From Tricholomella constricta (Eukaryota > Basidiomycota > Agaricomycetes > Agaricales > Lyophyllaceae): DNA of 64,000 nt. The notes beneath the pieces are model-generated. The model made no database searches. It saw only the letters and a list, made by a program, of their open reading frames with translations, and was not told the origin of the DNA. Location: the NCBI GenBank assembly GCA_013368375.1, contig JAACJP010000064.1, positions 1 to 64,000 of the forward strand. Direction: 5' to 3'. Below are positions 19,794 to 29,000 of this stretch, in pieces. A program made the position numbers and the translations under genes. Position 1 is the first letter of the stretch. Every line of letters begins with the position of its first letter.

Positions 19794-21765
19794 CTAGTCA
19801 GCATGATGCCGCTTGGATGGGCCCTCCCCATCAGCATCCTCCGCGGCCTTGCGCTTCAGCCTTTGAGGATCTTCCTCATCCTCACCCTCATCATCGTCCT
19901 CTGGTGGGGGGCCAGTGGGGCTCCAGTCTGGGGCGTGCGGGGTTTCTTCGTGCCGCGGGGTTTGGGGGGTCTGGGCAGGCGGGGTTTGGGGGGGCGGGGT
20001 TTGGGCAGGCGGGGTTTGGGGGGGCGGGGTCTGGGCAGGCGGGGTTTGCGGCGGCGGCGTTGTTGGAGTTGGGGACGCGCCCGCGGGGTTGGGGGCGGGT
20101 TCCGCTGCCAGAGATGGGAGGAGGGGCGTCTCATCCAAGTCCATCAGCAACAGGTCCAGGTCGTCCGCGGAAATCACGGGCGCGGACGACAGTCCCCTCG
20201 GCGCCTCCAGCCTCCCCTCCAGCAAGGTGATGCGTGCCTCATACGCCTCCTTCAGCTCCCGCATCTCCTGCTCCCGCTTCTTCTCCTCTGCAGCCCTGGT
20301 CCGTTCCCGCTGGAGCATGCCCCTCAGGGTGATCTCAATGGCGGCAACGGATTGCATCAAGGTTGCATTGTCGGCAACCAAGCCGGACAGAGTCGCCGCG
20401 GCATCCGCGGAGGTGGTAGGGGCGACGCGGGGGGCTTCAAAGATTTAATTCATCAACAAAACCAATGAACGAAAAGGAAGAAAACTTACTTGAGGGCCCC
20501 GCAATGGCCTCTTCACTTGAGGGGACCACGGGGGTGTCCTTCACCTTGGGCTTGGACTTGGGCAGTGCCGCGGGGAGGTCCGATCAGATGGCAAACATGC
20601 AACTTTGCTTTGCATGTTTGCATGCGAGGCAGGTTACACCCCTGCCCCCCTGTCGCTCGCAGGCCAGGTTTCGGAACTCGCAGCGAGCACAGCGGGGGTA
20701 GTGGTGGGCAGGGTTGTGCCCTGCAGGTACGGGTTCCGTGACCTCTATGTCACTGGCGTCGGCCTCGTCCAGGTCCACAAAGGAGGGCCCCCCCTTCTTC
20801 AAAGGCCCCGCGGCAGTGATTTCTGTGACAATTGTTAGTGGAAATTACAACCAATAGAAAGAGAAAGAACTCACTAGGGACCGCGGGGCCCGCCGCGGGC
20901 TCACCCATCGTCCTCTCCTTCTTCTTCCCCAACTCCGCGGGCCCACCGACCGTCGCTCTCTTCGCTTTCTCCTTCCGCCGCCTCTCCTTCTCCTTCTCCT
21001 GCCCCACCTCCCCTGTGCGCTTCCCCGCGGCCTTCGCCCGTTCCTTCTCCTGCCTATCCCTCTCGGCCCTCTCCTGCTCCTTCCTCTCCTTCTCAGCCTT
21101 CTCCTCCCTCTGCGCCTTCTTCTGAGACCGGGCCAGCTCCCTCTCTGCCCGCGCTTCCTCCGCGGCCTTTAACCGCGCTTCCTCTGCTGCCCTGGCCCGC
21201 GCTTCCTCCATGGCCTTGGCCCGCTTTTCCTCCGCGGTCTTCGCCTCTTCTCCTGCCTCGCCCTCTTCTGCTCTGCGGCCTGAACCGCGGCCTTCTCCGC
21301 CAACTGCCTCTCCAATTCTACTGCCGCTCTCCTTGAGACCTCCGCGGCCCTCTCCCTTGCCGCCGCCCTTTCCCTCGCCACCTCCTTTTCCCTCGCCACC
21401 TCCGCGGCCGGGTCGGCGTCGTCCGCGGGCATTGAGGATTGCCCTTGCAGGTGTCCCTGGGCAGCCCTTCGAAGCTCCTTGAGGAGCTCGTCGCTGTTGG
21501 GGGGCTTGTGCCGGATGGCCTGAATTTTGAGAACGGTGGCGGCGAGGAGGGACGCCTGCCGCGCTCTGATGATCTCTGGGTTGGTGCTGGCCTTTGCAAC
21601 CCGCCAGACTTGTTTCTATAATGAAAAATTAATATTACATATTTAATTGTAAGCAAGCCAAAAAAAAAATTTACTGCTCTCTGGTACAGTGCCTCGAAGG
21701 CCTCCAAGTCCCCGATACTGACAACCTGGATGATGTCTTGATCGATTTGGCGGAGGGGGACTGAC
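19794..21765 (-). pseudogene. Gene X of element 1: zinc-cluster coiled-coil protein, decayed
   Basis: Exons by hand: about 21765-21675, 21615-20875, 20822-20490, 20434-19794. The N-terminal block (LEAFEALYQRA, EIIRARQASLLAATVLKIQAI) aligns with X of 2B. Next is a long Ala/Glu/Arg-rich coiled coil. Exon 3 holds CARCEFRNLAC, nine residues, then CLACKHAKQSC, which is the C-X2-C-X6-C-X9-C-X2-C-X6-C spacing of Zn(II)2Cys6 DNA-binding domains. The last exon has another coiled coil, Pro-rich PPQTPPAQT repeats, an acidic run and a basic end (RLKRKAAEDADGEGPSKRHH). Known zinc-cluster proteins bind CGG triplets as dimers; applying this to X is inference. This copy has no ATG in the first exon, a 1-nt frameshift near 21245 and an in-frame TGA at 20584-20586, so it is probably dead. 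Confidence 0.68.
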
Positions 21766-22025
21766 TGATGATGGTGCGCGGAGGTCCGAGGTGTTGGGGA
21801 AAAGGCTATTGGTGCGGCGGCGGATGTGGAAGAGCAGAAGAGAGTTGAAGTTTTTTTTTATAGGTCAACATGATCATGTGACATGTCTAAATATAATCCT
21901 ATTCCTTATGAATCGTTCTCCATTGTTCTGCCAGGTTCCTATTGCGTTTCCAAATGTTCTTAAGATCACCGACTTTTCCAGGCCTTGTCCCAGGCCTTGT
22001 CCAGACACCACCCAAACTCAAAGAA
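21766..22025. promoter_or_regulatory. Divergent promoter region between X and Y of element 1
   Basis: A TATAAAAAAAAA run (minus strand, near 21858) lies upstream of X. Y starts at 22026. The same divergent X/Y arrangement, about 190-200 bp apart, is seen in 2A and 2B. Confidence 0.5.
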
Positions 22026-22591
22026 ATGAACACTCGAAGTAAGAAGGCCGCGGGGGCCGCGGTCAGGCAGCCCGCCCCGCTCCGCGGACATGTTACAATC
22101 AAGTCTGGCGGCCATGAGTACCTTGTGCCCCAGGTTTTGGCTGCTTCTACGGAGCAAAAGCTGCTCACTGAGGCACTCAAGGAGAAGGAGTTGAACAAGG
22201 CCAAGGAAGCCCCGGGGGTAAGTGGAGCAGTTTCAGATTATTGTATTTCATGGCTTACCTAATTGATCAGCCACATAAGCACAAGGATGGGGGTTTCCAT
22301 GCTCTAGCCTCCGGGTCAGTCATGATCCCCGCGGACCCTGTAAATGCTTTCTTTACTCACAACCTTTCAACAAACCTAACAGTCATTTATTAGCCGTTGA
22401 CTGAGCGAGAGATCCTTGGTCTCCACGCGGAGGTTAAAGCATTTCAAAAACTCTACAATGTGTCATATGCCTCCGCGGCTCGTCAGCTTTTCCTGGTGGA
22501 GGTCGGAAAACTTGAGGCTGAGCAAACTGCTCTGAGTGCATTCCGCACTATGCGCGATGAGATTGATGGTCCTCAGGAGGGTGATGAATAG
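22026..22591 (+). CDS. Gene Y of element 1: small accessory protein
   Basis: Exons are 22026-22217, 22271-22339 and 22394-22591, with introns of 53 and 54 bp and both junctions in phase 0. The product is 152 residues. The N-terminus is basic (MNTRSKKAAGAAVRQ). The middle exon ends ...ADP and the last begins PLTEREILGLHAEV, followed by a helical segment to the end. Y of 2A and 2B has the same three-exon layout, with the last exon starting PLTEQEIL after ...PDP, so the family is real despite low overall identity. No known domain is recognised. It is the only accessory gene of element 1 that still looks intact. Confidence 0.72.
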
Positions 22592-23039
22592 GAACTGTTT
22601 ACATAGTTGTTTGCAATTTATGTTTTGCATGCTTCACAGATAGCCCCGCGGACATTCACATTTTGAACGGACCATTTACAATGGGAAACCAAGCTCTGCA
22701 GACATTCACAAGATACATTTGAAATTAAATAGGCATGTCGCGCGGCCGCGGCTGCACATGTCCGCGGGCATGCTGTGAACAAGGATGTTTTTGAGAAACA
22801 CTATGACTGGAGAAGCGAAGGCACTGTGCTGCTGAAAGATCTTTATCGATAACCCCGCGGACATGCACAAACCTTTCCAATATGTTTGTAATGCATTCGC
22901 AATCGAAGAAACATAATTTTGCGGACACCCCACAAATTAATGACTATGCCCGCGGACATGCATAAAGCTCCCCGCTAGCCTCGAAACAGCACATTCCGCT
23001 ATGCCAATTGAGGATGTGCGTTGGCCCGCGGACATGGAC
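22592..23039. other. Non-coding right subterminal region of element 1
   Basis: No gene is visible. CCGCGG occurs about seven times, repeatedly as CCGCGGACAT (for example near 22645, 22855, 22950, 23023). Confidence 0.55.
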
Positions 23040-23400
23040 ACCCCAGGCCCGCTGCAGTGCCGGGTGTGCCCCAAAACAACGCCGCGGAGGTCCGCAGGGG
23101 TGGGCAACCCCCCACTGCTGGCCCGCTGCAGTGCTGGGTGTGCCCCAAAACAACGACCCGCGGAGGTCCGCAGGGGTGGGCAACCCCCCGCTGCTAGGCC
23201 CGCTGCAGTGCTGGGTGTGCCCACGGACAACGACCCGCGGAGGTCCGCAGGGGTGGGCAACCCCCTGCTGCTAGGCCCGCTGCAGTGCTGGGTGTGCCCC
23301 AAAACAACGACCCGCGGAGGTCCGCAGATCCCCCGCTAGCCCCCCCCCCCATGCAGTGCTGGGTGTGCCCACGGACAACGACCCGCGGAGGTCCGCAGAT
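23040..23400 (-). repeat. Right subterminal tandem array of element 1
   Basis: It holds five units of the 75-bp repeat in the opposite orientation to the left array (TGCAGTGCTGGGTGTGCCC recurring every 75 bp from 23053). The array is shorter than the 11-unit left one. Confidence 0.85.
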
Positions 23401-23617
23401 CCCCCGCTAGCCCCCACCCTGCCACCCCCACAGCACTGTATAGGCCCGCTGCAGCACCAGCGGGCCCGCTGGTACAGTGCCACACGGCTACATGTAGGGG
23501 CCCCGCTGGCACCGTGCCAAACGGCTACATGTAGGGGCCCCGCTGGTGCCGTCAAGTACGTTACAATGTATTGCCCCGCTGGACAGTAGGACACGCTACA
23601 TTGTAGTGCCTGTATGT
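23330..23617 (-). repeat. Right terminal inverted repeat of element 1
   Basis: Reverse complement of 3708-3995. The outer end reads TAGTGCCTGTATGT before the duplication GGAGAACT (23618-23625). Elements 2A and 2B also end in TGTATGT, supporting this as the true terminus. Confidence 0.8.
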
Positions 23618-23625
23618 GGAGAACT
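23618..23625. repeat. Right 8-bp target-site duplication of element 1
   Basis: GGAGAACT, identical to 3700-3707. The insertion point is seven bases past the stop of the zinc-cluster gene that ends at 23633. Confidence 0.75.
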
Positions 23626-23632
23626 GGCGTTT

Positions 23633-24713
23633 CTAGTTACCTCGTCTCTCGGTCGGTGCGTCGGTCGTATTGTTGGGTGGTCGGTCGTGTAGTCGGTCGG
23701 TCGTGTAGTGCTTCGGTCGCGTTCGGTACCGTGTTCGTCGTGGCGCAGCGGTTGATGTCCGTATTATGGGCTGGTTCGGTGTACAGCACGGGACGGTGCT
23801 CATCACCGGCGATGACAAAACCGAAGGGGACGAGCTCTTTAGAAAGAGAGGCTCAACAGGGGGAGTATCGGGGGACACCGCGCGCTTAGCGCCCGACAAA
23901 GGATGGGCCAAAAGAGGAGAAGTCAGCACCGCGGGAGAAAGGGAGGGGGAACGAGGCATGGATGAAGGACGTCCCTCGAGCCCCTGCAGACCAGATCGTC
24001 CACCCCCACGACTAACAGATGCTAATTTATGACCCTGCCCTTGGGTACCACGAAAAACGGCACGCGGACGTGAAGCACGGCTAACGCTGGCGGCGGCCCC
24101 ATCAGCAGAAGACGAAGTAAGGGAAAGCACCTCGGCAGCGTCATCCCCAGAATAGGATGAAAGGGAAATGACCTCCGCAGAAGGCACGGAGACAAGGGAG
24201 AGTCGAAAGGAAGGAGGCGCCACACGCAAGACGCGACGGATTGCGACGAAGGACATCGCGACGCCGGTGCGGGAGAAAACAAAACCCTCAGTACGAGACC
24301 GCAGCCATGCCAAGGGGATTGACAACTCCCTGGACGCCACCTCAAGGCCATGATCAAGCAAGAGCGAACACAGGGCGTGCTTAGCGCAGCAATCGACACA
24401 AGGAAGGGTCCCGCGTAAACGAACCTCCTGAAAATGGCAAGGCTGCCGAAGCGCCCGACACCGATCGCACTAACGAAGGGCCCAAACAAGCAATCAGATG
24501 AAACGTCCAGCCTGATCGCAAACGAAATACGACACTTACCGGGCCATGCGCCTCACACCAAGCCAAGGAGGGAGGAACTCGCACGGCGGTGCACATGACC
24601 TCCGCCAGAACCGCGTCTGTCAAAAGTGGCCCCCAAGACAATGAGGTCGCCGCAGGACGGGACACAGGATCACTTGATAACTCGAAAAGGCCCTCCGGAG
24701 TGGTCGAATGGGG
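23633..24713 (-). pseudogene. 3' part of a zinc-cluster gene broken by chromovirus M
   Basis: Exonic sequence is 24713-24540 and 24469-23633, with a 70-bp intron. The 5' part lies at 37368-37640 on the other strand of the current assembly (see the inverted segment). Joined through the target site GTCAC, the frame stays open for 427 residues. Just after the intron it reads CDRCRALRQPC, twelve residues, then CVDCCAKHALC, again a C-X2-C-X6-C-X12-C-X2-C-X6-C zinc-cluster spacing. The remainder is Ser/Pro-rich with a basic C-terminus (APRRTRYRTRPKHY). It may be a host gene or an X-like gene of a third transposon; I cannot tell which. Confidence 0.65.
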
Positions 24714-24718
24714 GTGAC

Positions 24719-25215
24719 TGTTAGGGCGACCTCAGCGCAGAGCTTAGTCGTGCTGGCAGAGGGGAATCCAATGTTATATTATGTACGATTAGAGAGAACG
24801 TAAGTAGACCTACCTGGCAGAGGGGAATCCAATGAGAATAGAGTAAAGGATTCCCCCATGTCAGGAGGATGACTATATACGAGTAACTACTTGAGGGCCG
24901 GCTCTCTGGGGTGTATGGTACGTAAATGATAACGGATGGGCAGCGGCGCGTGTATGTACACGTTCCCGACGCTGTCCGATCCTCGTGGCTCAGGGTGCAG
25001 GCGCACGAGGTCGGGTGACCGACGTCGGGATGTCGGGAATCGGGATCGGGCGCGCGCTGGAAGGGGAAGTAACGACAGGAAGTTATAAGTATGTACACCG
25101 ATGCTTGGGGCGGAGCGTCGGGGTCGGGATCGCGATCATCTGGGGAGCGGTCGGTCACGTGCTCGTCCGAGGAATCGGATGGTCACGTGATCACCAAACA
25201 GGTGTTCCCCTAACA
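24719..25215 (-). repeat. 3' LTR of chromovirus M
   Basis: Reads TGTTAGGGGAACACC...CGCCCTAACA on the minus strand, matching the other three LTR copies of this family. Confidence 0.93.
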
Positions 25216-25828
25216 TCACCCCCCCTTTTGAATCGCAACGACTCGGTGCGGGGTGACGGTGGCGAAGATGGCGGGGGATAGAGTGAAGATGCCACGAATG
25301 TGGCGTGGGGCGTCGGGGTTGTCGCGGTGAAATTTGCGTACCAGATCGGGGGCGGCGACATTTTCGCGAGGTTCCCAAGAAGCTTCTTCGTAACCATAGC
25401 CCTTCCACAGGACCTTGTACTGTAGTTTTTTGCGGAAGGTTCGGCTATCGAGGATCTTTTCAACTTCGTAATGGGGTTCGTCGTCGATTATGTCGGGGGG
25501 CGGAGGGGGATCGGATCGACGACCTTCGATCGGATCAGCAATGGCGGGGATGAGCTTCACGACGTGGAAGACTGGGTGGATGCGCTTCATGGACTGAGGC
25601 AGCAGGAGGCGGTATGCCAGCGGGCCGACTCGCCTTTGCACGACGAAAGGGCCAAGGTAGCGATGCGACAACTTCTTAGACGGTCGGGTCGTAGAAATGT
25701 CGGTCGCGTCCAAGTATACCTTGTCGCCAGGCTGGTAGTCGGGCGTTGGGGCGTGCCGCTGGTTGTAATACCGCTCCATGTCGTCTTTGGCCTTTGAAAG
25801 CGCTGCCTTGGCTTCCTCCTGTGCTTCC
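25216..25828 (-). pseudogene. pol: C-terminal Pol fragment of chromovirus M with chromodomain
   Basis: It contains the integrase C-terminal region (YQPGDKVYLDATD, LSHRYLGPFVV, HPVFHVVKL) and a chromodomain (YEVEKILDSR, LQYKVLWKGYGYEEASWEP). In chromoviruses this module directs integration to modified chromatin. It is separated from the rest of Pol by the copia insertion. Confidence 0.9.
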
Positions 25829-26092
25829 TGTTGAATGAGGGTAGATGGGAATGACAAAGACCGAAGGGTCCCGAGAGAAAACTTCCGGCTAGCTTACAGA
25901 GGACTGGGGTCCAGTGTTAGATGTAAGAGTAGCTAAAGGGAAACTCTACATCTACGGATAGTGGACGGTATGCGTGTCACGTGATAAGCGATCAAGAGAG
26001 ATAACAAAAGAGATAAGGAAACGGTAAGTAGTAATAGGTAAGGAAGAAAAAATATACACCTGCGACACTCCCACCTGATGAAGTGCCTCTGA

Positions 26093-29000
26093 CTACATCA
26101 CCGGAGACTTATCTATGGGGTCCCTAGACCACGTACCGATCAAACCCATTTGACGCCGGAACTTGTCGACGAGATCGCGGGAGAGTGCTTTTGTAAGAAG
26201 GTCGGCGGTCATGAGGGAGGTAGGGATGAACATTGGTGTGATTTTCCCGTCGGCGATGGCTTGCCTGAGCCAGAACCAGTGGCGATCGAGGTGTTTCAGA
26301 CGGCCCATGTGCTCCGGGTGCCGACTGACAGAGATCGCGGACTGGTTGTCGATGTTCATGATGGAAGGCCCAGTCTGTGAAGAACCAATGTCGGCAAGGA
26401 AATTGCGTAGCCAGCAGAGTTCGCGGCCGGTTTCGCTGGCGGCGACGAACTCAGCTTCCGTGGTGGAAAGCGCGACAATGCTCTGTAAATGGCTGCGCCA
26501 GCTAACAGCGCCACCAGCAACGATGAGGACGGTACCTGTAGTGGAGCGCCCGGTATCGATGTTGCCACCGTGATCGGCATCAGAGAACGTTTGGAAAAGC
26601 GCTCCTGAGGGCGCTAGTGCAGCGGCGGCGGCGGAGTACTCGATACGGTAATCGAGAGTGCCCCGAACATAGCGCAAAAGGTGCTTTACCGCTTTCCAGT
26701 GCGCAAGCCCCGGGTTTGTGTTGAAACGGCACAAAACTCCCACCGCGAAGGCTATATCGGGGCGGGTGCACATGGCAAGATAGAGAAGCGCGCCTGTCGC
26801 CTGGATGTAGGGGACAGTACGCATCTCGTCCTCTTCAGTGCGCGAGCTAGGGCACTGGGCCTTGGAAAGGCGTAGGCCTGGCTCCATCGGGGTAGCGACA
26901 GGCTTCGAATCGAGCATGGTGAAGCGCGCGAGGACCTCGATGGCGTATGCGCGCTGGTCAATGCAGAGCGTGCGGTTGGCGCGGTCACGAGTGATGCGAA
27001 CACCGAGGAGGCCGGTAGTAGGACCAAGGTGGCGCAATTTGAAGTGTGCGCGCAGTTGTTCGATGGTGCGCAAGATGGCGGGCATAGACGCGGAGGCGAG
27101 TGTCATGTCATCGACATGAACTGGAATTATGATACGCACCTCACCGCGCAGGTAGACATATACGCAGGGATCAGATACAATGCGCGTGAACCCGAGCGAC
27201 AGGAACACTTTGTGAAGAAGCTTGTGCCAGAGGAAAGCGCCTTGCTTGAGGCCGTATACGCCCTTGCGTATGTGCCCAACAGGCACGCCTTCTCCAGGTG
27301 CGCGCGTGGTGCCGGGCGGCGGCTGCAGAGGGAAACCGTCAGGTAAGCGCATGAAGATTTCGCTACAATCGATGTCGCTGTGCAGGAAAGCTGCCGTGAT
27401 ATCGACAGACTCGAGGTGTAAGTCCTCGGATCCAGCAAGTGCAAGAATGGTTCGGACAGCATTCCAGCGTGCCGTTGGTGCGAACGTCTCGTCGAAATCA
27501 ACACCGGGGCGCTGGCTAAAACCCTGCGCCACAACGCGCGCTTTGAAACGGTCGATCGCCCCGTCAGGGAGGTGTTTGACCTTGAAAACCCATCGGGATC
27601 CGATGGTTTTCTTGCCTGCAGGGAGAAAGACGACGCGCCATGTGCCATTGGCGTCATGGGCGTTCATTTCTTCGCACATCGCTTCATGCCATTGAGCGGC
27701 GTGCTCGCTCTGCATGGCCTCGCGAAATGACCTAGGGTTCAAATCGTGTGCACCAACCTTGTGTGCGCTCTCACCATCTGCAAAAGCGGCGAAGGCAACA
27801 CCGTAGCCTCCAGGACTGATGCCGTGCTCGACATATGCGCGCCCTGCAGCGGCCAATGCCTCAGCAGAGGCGAGATTGACCACGAGGTCAACCTCTTGCT
27901 CACCGACGGGGTCAGCAGGGCCGACTTCGACATCCCACAGCTGCTCAGGCTGTGGAGGCTCGTCGACGTCAATGCGTGCGCGCGCTTCAGCGCGTGCACG
28001 TGCCTTTTCCTGTAGGAGTTCGTCGTGGCGGCGTGCAGATTCGACGTACGCGTCGTTTGGATGGGACGGCGCTTTCCGCTCGCGCAGGCGGCGCGGCGAG
28101 GGAGGTGGAGGCTCGACTTCTTCGTCAACAGGTAGCTGATCATCTTCTGCTTGTGGTGGTTCCTCATCAACTGCCCCAGCAGGATTAGGTGCAACTCCCA
28201 CCGCTTCAGGCACTGCGTTTATAGCCGGCAGGGTGGCTGGTATGACGGGCCCGTCGAACTCGTCTGAGTCGTAGGGTTCGTCGTCGTCTGTATCGGGGAA
28301 ATCATCAGGGGATGGCGCGGGACCACCTAGGGGAGCGCTAGCGATTTTCAGACCCGGGAAAACGCTTTCGTCGAAGATGACATCCCTAGAGATGTGCGTT
28401 TTCTTGGTGATTGGATCGTATACCATCCACCCGGCGTAGTTGTCTGGATACCCAACAAAAATCCCTTTAATAGTATGTCCTTGGAGAGACTTACGCTTTT
28501 CGCGCCCGATTAAAACATAGGCGCGGCAGCCAAATACACGAAGGTGCGCGATGCGTGGCTTACGACCCTTGAACTGCTCGAAAGGTGTGGTATTGGCAGG
28601 AAGAGCGGATGTCGGGCAGCGATTGTGGACATGTCGATAGACACGGAGGGCGAAACGCCAGAAACTGAGGGGTAGTCCAGCTTCCTGAAGCATGGACGTA
28701 ACTGCGTCGGAAATCGTCCTATTGACGCGTTCCGCCACGCCATTCTGCTGTGGTGTGGCAGGGGTCGACCATTCTATACGGATCCCTTCTGCGGCGCAGA
28801 GATCAATGAGTTCGCGGAGAACGTACTCACCACCGGGGTCACTGTGTAGGCATTTGATCTTACGACCGGTCTGGCGTTCTACGAGTGCCTTGAAAAGCTT
28901 GAAGGCTGCGAATACTTCGCTCTTCTTCCCCATCGTGTAGAGTTCTAGCCATCTGGATGTATCATCCAGAAAAGTGACCCAATAGCGGTGTTCACCGCTC

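Larger units (their letters stand above)
3708..23617. mobile_element. KDZ-superfamily (Kyakuja-Dileera-Zisupton) DNA transposon, element 1, 19.9 kb
   Basis: The element is bounded by an identical 8-bp duplication (GGAGAACT) and by inverted terminal sequences sharing GGCACTACAATGTAGCG and roughly the next 280 bp. Subterminal arrays of a 75-bp repeat lie inside both ends, in opposite orientation. Gene order is W(-), transposase(-), Z(+), X(-), Y(+). Transposase and Z diverge from one intergenic region, and X and Y diverge from another. The hexamer CCGCGG recurs about 110 times outside the nested gypsy element. The transposase reading frame is intact after splicing. W is broken by gypsy A, and X and Z carry disabling changes, so this copy is probably recently mobile but decaying. 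No TET/JBP gene is present, although such genes accompany some fungal KDZ elements. Confidence 0.88.

Noticed and set aside
3708..23617. A TET/JBP dioxygenase gene, as found with some fungal KDZ transposons
   Set aside because: No frame shows the HxD...H pattern or other dioxygenase context. The remaining space is filled by W, Z, X, Y and repeats.
24719..25215. Solo LTR
   Set aside because: It pairs with the LTR at 35811-36307 around a complete, copia-interrupted internal region of exactly the expected length.
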